Below are positions 22,984-29,264 of a stretch of DNA of 29,264 nucleotides, piece after piece (positions within the stretch are counted from its first letter, which is position 1; every line of letters starts with the position of its first letter). Source of the stretch: DASWIP01 sp036397635 (lineage in GTDB: Bacteria > Actinomycetota > AC-67); NCBI GenBank assembly GCA_036397635.1, contig DASWIP010000042.1, positions 1-29,264 of the forward strand. Direction: 5' to 3'. The notes under the pieces were generated by a model. That model saw nothing but the letters and a program-made list of their open reading frames with translations. It was not told the DNA's origin and made no database searches. Both the position numbers and the translations under genes were made by a program.

Positions 22984-24810
22984 ATGCGCAAGCTTCTGTT
23001 GCTCTCCGTGATCGTGACGCTGCTGGCGAGCATCGCCGCCGCGCAGGCCGATCCGCCGCCGCCCAGCGGCATCCTGTACGTCGAGGTCGATGACGGGACC
23101 GAGATCGCGGTCCAGGTCTTCTACCCCGACGGCTACGACCCGGAGAAGACCTATCCCGCGCTCGTGGAGATCGAGGGGTACGGCGGCGCGGCCTCGCCGA
23201 ACGACTCGAGCTACGTGGGCAGCGCCGAGTACGTCGTGGTCGCGATCTCGTTGCGTGGGACCGGCTGCTCGGCGGGACAGTTCGAGTTCTTCAGCCAACG
23301 CCAGAGCCGCGACGGCGCGTGGATCATCGACAATTGGATCCCGCAGCAGGAGTGGTCCAACGGCAAGGTTGGCATCTACGGCCACTCTTACGGCGGCCTC
23401 ACCGGATTCCTGGTCGCGGCCGAAGTTCCCACGACCGAGCATCTCAAAGCCGTCGCGGTCTCGGGCCTGATCGATGACTTCTACCGCGGGATCCTGTACA
23501 TGGGCGGGATCTCGAACCCCGGCTTCCCGGTCCTTTGGGGCGCGGGCGTGCGTCCGCTCGGCGAGCACTCGTCGAACCTGTCGCACATGCTGTCGGATCA
23601 GCATTGCTTGGAGAACTACCTCGACCATCAGGGCTCCAGCACGGCCCCGCCGCCGCAATCGCTGCTCGACACGTACGGGTCGCGTGAGGCGACGCCGGAG
23701 TCGTGGCCGATCCAGGCCGGCCTGATGAACCACATCGCCGACATCAAGGCGCCCATCCAGCTCGGCCAGCAGTATCAGGACGAGCAGACCGGCCCGCGCG
23801 GCGGGCACGTGCTGTGGGAGAACATCCCCGCCGACGTGCCGAAGCGGATCCAGATCTCCACGGGCCGGCACAACCCGAACGATCCGCAGCGCACCAAGAA
23901 GCAGTGGCTCGACTGCTGGGTGATCAACGACGGCGATGAGCAGACGTCGTCGAGCGACGGGACATCGTGCGCGGATGTGCTCGATCCCGAGCAGCGCGTG
24001 CTGCTGCATTTCGAGTCGATGGGCTCGAACCGCACGCCCGCCTACACGGCATCGGATTGGCCGTTGCCGGAGACCAACTGGCAGCGGTTCATGCTGTGCG
24101 CGGACAACACGCTCAGCCAGGACACCGAAGGCTGCGACGGCGACGTGAGCTACCTGTCCACCGGGACCGGCAGGCACGTGACCCTGGATGTGGGCAACGC
24201 CGTGCCGACGGGCGCGCCGCTCGCGCCGTACGGGTTCACCACCGGGTTGCCCGATACCGCGCGCTTCGAGCTGGCGTTCGACGAGCCGACGGCGCTCGCC
24301 GGGCCGCTCGAGCTGTCGTTGTGGGCGAGCATCACGAGCCCCGACGTCGACTTCTGGGCCGAGATCCTCGACGTCGGACCGGACGGCGACACGACCTTCG
24401 TGCAGCGCGGCCTGCTGCGCGCTAGCTACCGCGAACTCGACGAGCAGCGCTCGGCCAAGACCCCCGGCGGCGACATCTACCGCCCGTACCACGATTTCGT
24501 GGGGCAGGATCTGGTGACGCCGGGCGAGCCGACGCGGTACGAGATCGAGATCTTCCCGCTCGGGCACGTGTGGCGCGCCGGGCACTCGCTGGTGCTGCAA
24601 TTGCACGCGCCGCCGCTCAACGACCCGATCTCGACCTACGTCTACGAGCCGAACCTGCCGAGCGTGGTCACGATCCTGCAGGACGCCGACCACCGGACAC
24701 AGTTGCTATTGCCGTTCCTGCGTGGTCTCGACCCGCAGCACTACCGGGCCGAGACTCCCGCGTGCGGCTCGGTCGTCGGTGAGGTGTGCGTGACGCCGGC
24801 GCTCGGCTGA
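22984..24810 (+). CDS. secreted CocE/NonD-family hydrolase (X-Pro dipeptidyl-peptidase type)
   Basis: A 608-residue exported alpha/beta hydrolase. A signal peptide occupies residues 1-22 (KLLLLSVIVTLLASIAAAQA). The hydrolase core has VEIEGYGGAA, the oxyanion-type RGTGCSAGQFEFF and the nucleophile elbow GIYGHSYGGLTG with Ser135, followed by IDNWIPQQ-type cap elements. A histidine-containing segment, TGRHNPNDPQ, comes near residue 295. The C-terminal 200 or so residues form the jelly-roll domain of this family (LELSLWASITSPDVDFWAEI, then YRPYHDF and WRAGHSLVLQLHAPPLNDP). Members act on acyl esters, beta-lactam side chains or X-Pro peptides; the substrate here is unknown. The ATG at 22984 follows GGGAGGGG; longer starts run through the repeat element. 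A truncated DUF839 frame follows after six bases in the same frame. Confidence 0.88.
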   Translation: MRKLLLLSVIVTLLASIAAAQADPPPPSGILYVEVDDGTEIAVQVFYPDGYDPEKTYPALVEIEGYGGAASPNDSSYVGSAEYVVVAISLRGTGCSAGQFEFFSQRQSRDGAWIIDNWIPQQEWSNGKVGIYGHSYGGLTGFLVAAEVPTTEHLKAVAVSGLIDDFYRGILYMGGISNPGFPVLWGAGVRPLGEHSSNLSHMLSDQHCLENYLDHQGSSTAPPPQSLLDTYGSREATPESWPIQAGLMNHIADIKAPIQLGQQYQDEQTGPRGGHVLWENIPADVPKRIQISTGRHNPNDPQRTKKQWLDCWVINDGDEQTSSSDGTSCADVLDPEQRVLLHFESMGSNRTPAYTASDWPLPETNWQRFMLCADNTLSQDTEGCDGDVSYLSTGTGRHVTLDVGNAVPTGAPLAPYGFTTGLPDTARFELAFDEPTALAGPLELSLWASITSPDVDFWAEILDVGPDGDTTFVQRGLLRASYRELDEQRSAKTPGGDIYRPYHDFVGQDLVTPGEPTRYEIEIFPLGHVWRAGHSLVLQLHAPPLNDPISTYVYEPNLPSVVTILQDADHRTQLLLPFLRGLDPQHYRAETPACGSVVGEVCVTPALG

Positions 24811-24816
24811 TCTGCC

Positions 24817-25569
24817 GTGGACCGGCGCTTCGACGCCGGCCTGGTGTGGGAGTGTGATCCGAGCGGGCTGCTGCCCGGCATCCCGCGCCCGGCGCTGGGC
24901 ACGTTCTCGCACGAGGCCGCCGCCGTGGATCTCGTGCTCGGCCACGTCTATCTCACCGAAGATCAAGGCACCAGCCTGTTCTACCGCTTCACGCCCGACG
25001 CGCAGGGCGACCTGTCGGGCGGCCTGCTGCAAGCGGCGAGCGTTGCCGAGGGCGGGTCGGTGACCTGGCTCGACGTGCCGCAACCCAACTCGGTTTCGCC
25101 GCCGACGCGTGACCAGGTGCCGGGGGCTACGCCGTTCAACGGCGGGGAGGGCGCGTGGTTCGACGCCGTCGCGCGCACCGTGTACTTCACGACCAAGGGC
25201 GACAACAAGGTCTGGGCCTACCAGGTCGATGAGGAGACCATCGAGGTCTTCTTCGACTCGCGCGCCACCGTCGGCTCGCCGCTCAGCGGCGTGGACAACA
25301 TCACCGTGTCCCCCGGGCGCGAGATCTTCGTGTGCGAGGACCACTCGTCCGCCCCGCACGAGATCGTCCTGCTGGCCACCGATGCGGAGGGCGTGACGAC
25401 CGTGGCGCCGTTCCTCGAGCTGGTCAACCATCCGGGGAGCGAGCTCACCGGTGCGTGCTTCAACCCGACGGGCGACCGGATGTACTTCAGCTCACAACGC
25501 GGGGACCTGAACCTGCCGCCGCTCGGACTCGGCGTGACCTACGAGGTCACCGGCCCGTTCAACACCTAG
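24817..25569 (+). pseudogene. N-terminally truncated DUF839/PhoX-like fragment
   Basis: The frame encodes the C-terminal part of a DUF839 (PhoX-type phosphatase) beta-propeller. It has GLVWECDPSG, FSHEAAAVDLVLGHVYLTED with FYRFTP, GEGAWFDAVARTVYFTTKGD, FEDHSS-type FVCEDHSSAPHEI and LTGACFNPTGDRMYFSSQRG. Intact relatives carry roughly 150 or more further residues with a signal peptide and the first blades before this point. None are here: the fragment begins straight after the CocE stop and in the same frame. The possible GTG start at 24817 has no ribosome site. I read it as the remnant of a deletion that joined two neighbouring secreted-enzyme genes. Expression by coupling or readthrough from the CocE gene is possible, but a folded enzyme is unlikely. 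Confidence 0.7.
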
Positions 25570-25603
25570 GCGCGCGCGGCCCGTTCAACACCTAGGCGCG
25601 CGC
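25552..25603. repeat. 26-bp direct duplication over a stop codon
   Basis: GGCCCGTTCAACACCTAGGC plus GCGCGC occurs twice in tandem (25552 and 25578). The first copy contains the last codons (GPFNT) and TAG stop of the DUF839 fragment; the second repeats them outside the gene. Confidence 0.97.
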
Positions 25604-25608
25604 GGCGT

Positions 25609-25776
25609 TCAGGCGATCCGGAGGATCTTGAACCAGATCCGCTTCCACAGCGGCTCGCCGGTCACGTCGAGCCTTTCGCCGGTGAGGTTCTCGATCGACG
25701 TGATGATCTCGTCGGGATCGAAGCCCAGCTCCTGTTTCCAGGCTTCGCGGTCGAAGATCTTGTTCTTGTCGATCAT
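25609..25776 (-). CDS. small protein, 55 aa, coupled to a membrane gene
   Basis: A 55-residue protein beginning MIDKNKIFDREAWKQELGFD and ending EPLWKRIWFKILRIA. It is acidic in the middle (DPDEIITSIENLTGERLD) with a basic amphipathic C-terminus that could bind the membrane. GGGAGGCAGGAC precedes its ATG, which overlaps the stop of the upstream membrane gene (ATGA). I do not recognise the family. It is in the same frame as the unshifted start of the upstream gene, so without a frameshift the two would be read as one long fusion. Confidence 0.7.
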   Translation of the reverse strand: MIDKNKIFDREAWKQELGFDPDEIITSIENLTGERLDVTGEPLWKRIWFKILRIA

Positions 25777-26199
25777 GTCCTGCCTCCCGACAGGATGATA
25801 TCTGCTGCGAGCAGCACCGTGGCGGTCAAGGTCAAGCTGAAGGCGACCACCAACGTCCGTGACTTGGATCGGAGCGTGGCATCCGCCGCCGTCAGGTTGC
25901 GAAGGTGTAAGTAGGCGAGCAAATGGGCGCGTCGATCGGGCGTGCGGTCGACGAGCGATCCGGCGAGGCGCTGTGGGCTGAAAGCTCGGAAACCGCCGGG
26001 GAACGAAGGCGGCCAGTGCCGAGATGGCAGACGCGATCGCTGTTGCCCGTCCCGCCGGGGCGAGGGGGCCTTGGGCTGGCCCAAGCGTCGCGATCGCCGC
26101 GGCGAAGCCGAGCAGAATGCCGGCCTTCGAGTCGATGGCCTCGAAGTGGCGCAGCAGCACATCCCGCTGCGCTCGGAACTCGAAGAGCAACTCTTCCAT
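25773..26199 (-). pseudogene. three-helix membrane protein gene with a +1 frameshift
   Basis: The start (MEELLFEFRAQRDVLLRHFE, then AIDSKAGILLGFAAAIATLG) and the end (LAYLHLRNLTAADATLRSKS, then TLVVAFSLTLTATVLLAADI) belong to one widespread family of small membrane proteins with a D-S/A-KAG-xLLGF helix. They lie in different frames. The join is near 25974: frame 0 reads FPSFQP and the continuation QRLAGSL is reached by skipping one base after CAG CCC. Joined, the product is 141 residues with helices near 25-44, 50-68 and 115-135. Without the shift, translation runs on through non-family sequence into the 55-residue frame. A recent indel, a base-call error and a +1 shift at CCC-A are all possible. 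It superficially resembles Pycsar/SLATT-type membrane effectors, but I do not assign that. Confidence 0.65.
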
Positions 26200-26236
26200 G
26201 GGTCGTGAGCCTGCCACGGCTCAGCGATCGATGCAC

Positions 26237-26354
26237 GAACGAGAAATTCGGGAAGAACCGCGCACCGCGCGAAATGCCGGCGGCACGGCGCGCCGGCGCC
26301 CGGGCGCGCGTCCCGTTCTTCCCGTTCAGCGCAAGATGTGTTGACCATAGCGCC
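26237..26354. repeat. REP/BIME-like element D (one good arm)
   Basis: The right arm (26329-26354) reads, as complement, GGCGCTATGGTCAACACATC and is followed on the inside by two GTTCTTCCC/CCCGTTC units as in copy B. On the left only the inner tract GAACGAGAAATTCGGGAAG (26237-26255) is recognisable; its palindromic arm has been lost or replaced. The outer flank GCAACTCGCG-type sequence resembles the other copies. The element lies upstream of the frameshifted membrane gene and downstream of the DUF6351 gene. Confidence 0.65.
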
Positions 26355-26394
26355 CCGAACGCAACTCGCGCTTCAGCGCCCGCGCGCGCCCCAG

Positions 26395-26432
26395 CCCGCG
26401 CGCGCCGGCCCGCGCGCGCCGGCCCGTGCGCC
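26395..26432. repeat. 14-bp GC-rich repeat after the DUF6351 stop
   Basis: CCCGCGCGCGCCGG is repeated at 26395 and 26409, with a diverged third copy from 26423, directly behind the stop of the leftward DUF6351 gene. Composition and position resemble the 16-bp triplet at 18082-18129, so it may serve as a 3' structural element. Confidence 0.8.
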
Positions 26433-26433
26433 C

Positions 26434-28569
26434 TTAGAACGCCGTCGAACCCGGCGCCGCTCCGAGCGGCTGACCGCCGGGACCAGCCTCGTATGTCAGC
26501 CACGGCACCGATGGCGCCTTGTCAACGCCCTCGACGCTGTAGTCGCACACGCCCTCGGGAAAGATCGCCGCCAGCGCGACCAAGTCCACGGGCGTCAACG
26601 GCGGGAACACGCCCGCGTAATCGACCGGGTTGATCGGCTTCAGCGTGCACTTGAGGTTGTCGTGCGACGCCGGCATCCCAGCCTGCAGGCGCGCGTCGCC
26701 GAACACCTCGGGCGCGCACGTGTCGAGCGGCGCCTGCGAACCCGAGCTCCAGCACGAGTCGAACGCGATCGCCGGCCGGTGCGCCTTCACCAGATCTGGA
26801 TCCATGCCGGTCAACGGGTCGATCCCGCCGTCGGCCTCGATCGCGGCCAGCCACGCATCCATCGTGTCCCACGCCAGCCCACCCGGGCCGCTATGCCAGA
26901 TCACGTGGTTGTCCGCATGACCGATCTTCGCCATCCGCGCCTCGAGCGCGTACGCGTGGTACGACGTGTGGATCTCGATGTTCTGGGTGTTGGCGAAGTT
27001 GATGATCGCGGTGTGCGCCAGCCCTTCACCATCGTTGATCATGCTCGAGCGGTACACGATCGACGGCACACCCTCGTCCGTGCGGGTGCGGTCCACCTGC
27101 TTGATGCCGTCGATGTCCACGCCACCGATGCGCGCGTTCATGTCCAGGAACTGACCGAAGGTGATCTTCCCCGGGTCACCGAGCGGCAGGTTGAGGGCCT
27201 CGAGCCCGTACTGCACGCCGACGTTATCGAGCGGTCGTTTGGCGATGCCGTCGTCTCGCTCACCCCAGACGTTCACCTGGATGTCGCTCACGGTCGCGCG
27301 GCAGCCGTCCGGGTTGAGGATCGGGAAGTAGTCGCGGCCGTCCGGCGGCGGCTCGGGCGTGGAGGTGGTCGGGATCGTCGAGTTACTAAAGCAGCCGGTG
27401 GTCGGGATGCCCGACGGGGCGAACGTGCCGACCCATGCCGCACAGCTCGACTGTGGCGGACCATGTCCGTCGATCGCGGCCTTCTGCAGCGGCGTGAACG
27501 GGATCGCCGCGGCGGGGAAGTACGTCTCGGTGAGGACGCAGTCGGCGACCTCGATCGCGGTGCTCCACACGTCGGGGAACATCGAGCCCGGCATCAGCCC
27601 GTTCACCAGACCCGGGTACGCGTTGGACACCTGGAGCTGGCCGATCGCGCCGCCCGAGCCACCCGTCGCCATCGTGTAGCGGATCGGGCCGAGCTGCTCG
27701 ATCACGCGTTCCTTGATCATCATCACGTTCTCGGCGGACAGCACCGGGTTGCAGTGATGGCCGAGCACGTTGAGCGAGCCGGTCGCGACCGCCCATCCTT
27801 GCTGCAGCCGCGTCTGGTTGATGACGCCCGGCATCGAGCCTTGCGTGTGGTTGGTGTTGCAGCTCGCGCCGAACGGGTAGTACAGCTTGCCGTTCCAGCC
27901 GGCCTGCGGCGCCGTCGGGTCGGGCTCGCCGAGCGCGGGATCGTGCAGGTACGCGATCGCGTAGAGGCCGCGATCGATCGCGCCGCGCTCGCGCCGGACG
28001 ATGTTAGGGACGGTGTCGCCGCGATCGTTGGTCGTTGTCGCGACGTCGGCCGGCGGGTTATCTGCGTCGTAGGCTACGTACCCGCCGCCCGCCGTCGAAA
28101 CGTACTGGTAGTCGACGATCGGCGCGGCGTTACACGCCTCGTCCGAAGGCGCGCCGAGCCCGTTGGCTTCGGTCGTGCAATCCCACGGTTGCAGATGCGG
28201 GCCGCTGAAGACCGGGCCTTCGACCGGATGGTTCTCGAGCGTCAGCGTCGCGCCGCTTTCATCCGCGTGCGTGACCGTCAGCTCGTTCGCGCCGACGACC
28301 AGCCCGGTCACGAGCCCCATCGTGCGCTCGTCGTCGATGAGCACGAAGCTGCTCGTCACGTCGATGTCGTCGAGCGTGACGACGCTGTCCTCGGGCGGTG
28401 ATGGCGTGATCTCGACGAGCGCGTCGCCGCCCGAGATCAGGTCGGCGCGGTTGGACAGGGCAGTGATCGTGGTCGTGGTCGTGGTGGGCGGATGGTGTGC
28501 TTGCGCCGCACCGTATGCCGTGAGCGACACCACTGAGGCCAAGCAAGCCGTTAGGATCCTGCGCTTCAC
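26434..28569 (-). CDS. secreted DUF6351-family protein, probable alpha/beta hydrolase
   Basis: A 711-residue exported protein of the DUF6351 family, known mainly from actinobacteria and proteobacteria and not biochemically defined. I choose the GTG at 28569 (GGGAGGGGTGG upstream) because a signal peptide follows (KRRILTACLASVVSLTAYGA, cleavage near AQA); upstream ATGs would hide it. A Thr run (PPTTTTTTI) and an Ig-like N-terminal domain (to about 130) precede the catalytic part. This has WNGKLYYPFGASCNTNHTQG, GWAVATGSLNVLGHHCNP and the serine-hydrolase elbow YTMATGGSGGAIGQLQVSNA. Many paired cysteines fit an extracellular enzyme. The arrangement recalls tannase-like esterases; the substrate is unknown. 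Confidence 0.85.
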   Translation of the reverse strand: MKRRILTACLASVVSLTAYGAAQAHHPPTTTTTTITALSNRADLISGGDALVEITPSPPEDSVVTLDDIDVTSSFVLIDDERTMGLVTGLVVGANELTVTHADESGATLTLENHPVEGPVFSGPHLQPWDCTTEANGLGAPSDEACNAAPIVDYQYVSTAGGGYVAYDADNPPADVATTTNDRGDTVPNIVRRERGAIDRGLYAIAYLHDPALGEPDPTAPQAGWNGKLYYPFGASCNTNHTQGSMPGVINQTRLQQGWAVATGSLNVLGHHCNPVLSAENVMMIKERVIEQLGPIRYTMATGGSGGAIGQLQVSNAYPGLVNGLMPGSMFPDVWSTAIEVADCVLTETYFPAAAIPFTPLQKAAIDGHGPPQSSCAAWVGTFAPSGIPTTGCFSNSTIPTTSTPEPPPDGRDYFPILNPDGCRATVSDIQVNVWGERDDGIAKRPLDNVGVQYGLEALNLPLGDPGKITFGQFLDMNARIGGVDIDGIKQVDRTRTDEGVPSIVYRSSMINDGEGLAHTAIINFANTQNIEIHTSYHAYALEARMAKIGHADNHVIWHSGPGGLAWDTMDAWLAAIEADGGIDPLTGMDPDLVKAHRPAIAFDSCWSSGSQAPLDTCAPEVFGDARLQAGMPASHDNLKCTLKPINPVDYAGVFPPLTPVDLVALAAIFPEGVCDYSVEGVDKAPSVPWLTYEAGPGGQPLGAAPGSTAF

Positions 28570-28835
28570 GGTCCACCCCTCCCGTCCATCCCCGCGCGCG
28601 CGCCTTGTTCGACCCGCCGCACCCCGCCATCGGGGTGCGAGAATCTTCGGTGTGTCGAGGCCAGACCCTTCCGTGGATGGGGCCGTCATCGAAGATTCTT
28701 CGCCGTCCATGGTGGTTCCCGCGAAGCCGGGCGCCGACGGATGGTGGAATCAACAGATGCGCGCGCCCGGCCGCCCTCGTGCCCACCGTCGCTCGGGTGT
28801 TACGGTGACGCGTCGTCCAGAGGGAGGAGGTCCGG

Positions 28836-29264
28836 ATGAGTGATCCGGCATCGATCAAGACCGCCATCGACAGCGCCGTCGAGTATCTGACCGCGAACCC
28901 GGCTGATGCTCGCAGCACCGATAGCCTCGCGACCGCGCGCCTGCTCGACGGTCTGCGCTTCAAGGTGACCGACCCTCAGGGCCGCAGCGTCACGACCGAC
29001 ATGGTCGAAGGCGTCGGCGGCGAGGACAGCGCGCCCAGCCCCGGCTGGCTGTTACGCGCCGCCGTCGCCAGCTGCGACGCGACCCTGATCGCGATGCACG
29101 CCGCGCGCGAAGGGATCACCCTGAGCCGGCTGGAAGTGGATGTGGATTCCGAATCCAACGACCTCGGCATCCTCGGCATCGATCCGAGCGTCCCGAAAGG
29201 TCCGCTCCAGATGCGCGCGCGCGTGCGCGTGGCTTCCCCGGAGGCCGACGATGCTCGCCTGCGC
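28836..29264 (+). CDS. OsmC family protein, C-terminus outside window
   Basis: The first 143 residues of an OsmC-type protein, a dimeric cysteine-based hydroperoxide-reductase fold. The ATG at 28836 follows GGGAGGAGGTCC, and TACGGT at 28801-28806 may be the -10. Family features are FKVTDPQGRSVTTDM, then GGEDSAPSPGWLLRAAVASC with one candidate catalytic cysteine, DATLIAMHAAREGITLSRLE and the strand pair LEVDVDSESNDLGILG and LQMRARVRV. The second cysteine would lie beyond the window, so peroxidase activity cannot be judged. The gene diverges from the DUF6351 gene across a 266-bp gap in which I find no further gene. Confidence 0.88.
   Translation, partial: MSDPASIKTAIDSAVEYLTANPADARSTDSLATARLLDGLRFKVTDPQGRSVTTDMVEGVGGEDSAPSPGWLLRAAVASCDATLIAMHAAREGITLSRLEVDVDSESNDLGILGIDPSVPKGPLQMRARVRVASPEADDARLR

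Noticed and set aside
24805..24850. TGA between the CocE gene and the DUF839 fragment as a second selenocysteine, with hairpin CCGGCG-CTTCGA-CGCCGG behind it
   Set aside because: The TGA does not replace a conserved Cys, no redox motif surrounds it, the loop has no G in its first two positions, and the DUF839 part is truncated. An ordinary stop fits better.
26338..28401. 687-codon open frame antisense to the DUF6351 gene
   Set aside because: It has Arg/Val/His-rich shadow composition and no domain; the reverse strand encodes a coherent secreted protein.

Overview
The window is high-GC DNA with the habits of an actinobacterium: GTG starts, Shine-Dalgarno-led genes mixed with possible leaderless ones, many signal-peptide proteins, and families common in that phylum (HelD, DUF3376 patatin, DUF6351, HD-GYP/LuxR fusion). 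I cannot place it below phylum level. It looks like chromosomal DNA of a poorly sampled lineage. I see no tRNA, rRNA, CRISPR array, intact insertion sequence or prophage.

Layout. The left part (1-5409) is read leftward: a UxxC peroxiredoxin-like gene, a secreted neutral ceramidase, and a HelD-type helicase that runs off the left edge. A rightward SH3-domain gene (5481-6146) diverges from the peroxiredoxin gene. It converges on a 1270-residue secreted Ig-repeat protein (6196-10008), which lies downstream of a cytoplasmic patatin-like lipase (10139-12523). A small DUF1059-like gene and a hypothetical gene run rightward (12620-13329). They are followed by a minisatellite, a palindromic repeat element and a secreted protein with a clear terminator. 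An ABC ATPase/FtsX permease pair (14610-18076) converges on an orphan sensor kinase (18134-19486). Next come an HD-GYP/LuxR regulator, an SRPBCC protein, two tiny secreted peptides on the opposite strand, a CocE-type hydrolase with a truncated DUF839/PhoX remnant behind it, a frameshifted membrane gene with a 55-residue partner, a secreted DUF6351 protein, and an OsmC protein cut by the right edge.

The most important result is the gene at 4873-5409. It has a single in-frame TGA exactly where its family carries the first catalytic cysteine (FLRHFG-U-VHC). An 8-bp stem with an AGUU loop, containing the G expected of a bacterial SECIS, begins 17 bases after that TGA. I read it as a selenoprotein that would otherwise be annotated as two broken ORFs.

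The second result is a dispersed palindromic repeat family. It occurs at four intergenic sites (13454-13667, 19652-20018, 22676-22864, 26237-26354). Each arm (core GGTCAACCAACC) can fold into its own hairpin, and arms occur as inverted pairs around unrelated interiors. This is the organisation of REP/BIME elements. Several minisatellites, a leader peptide, a truncated gene and a frameshifted gene show that the intergenic regions here are recombinationally active.
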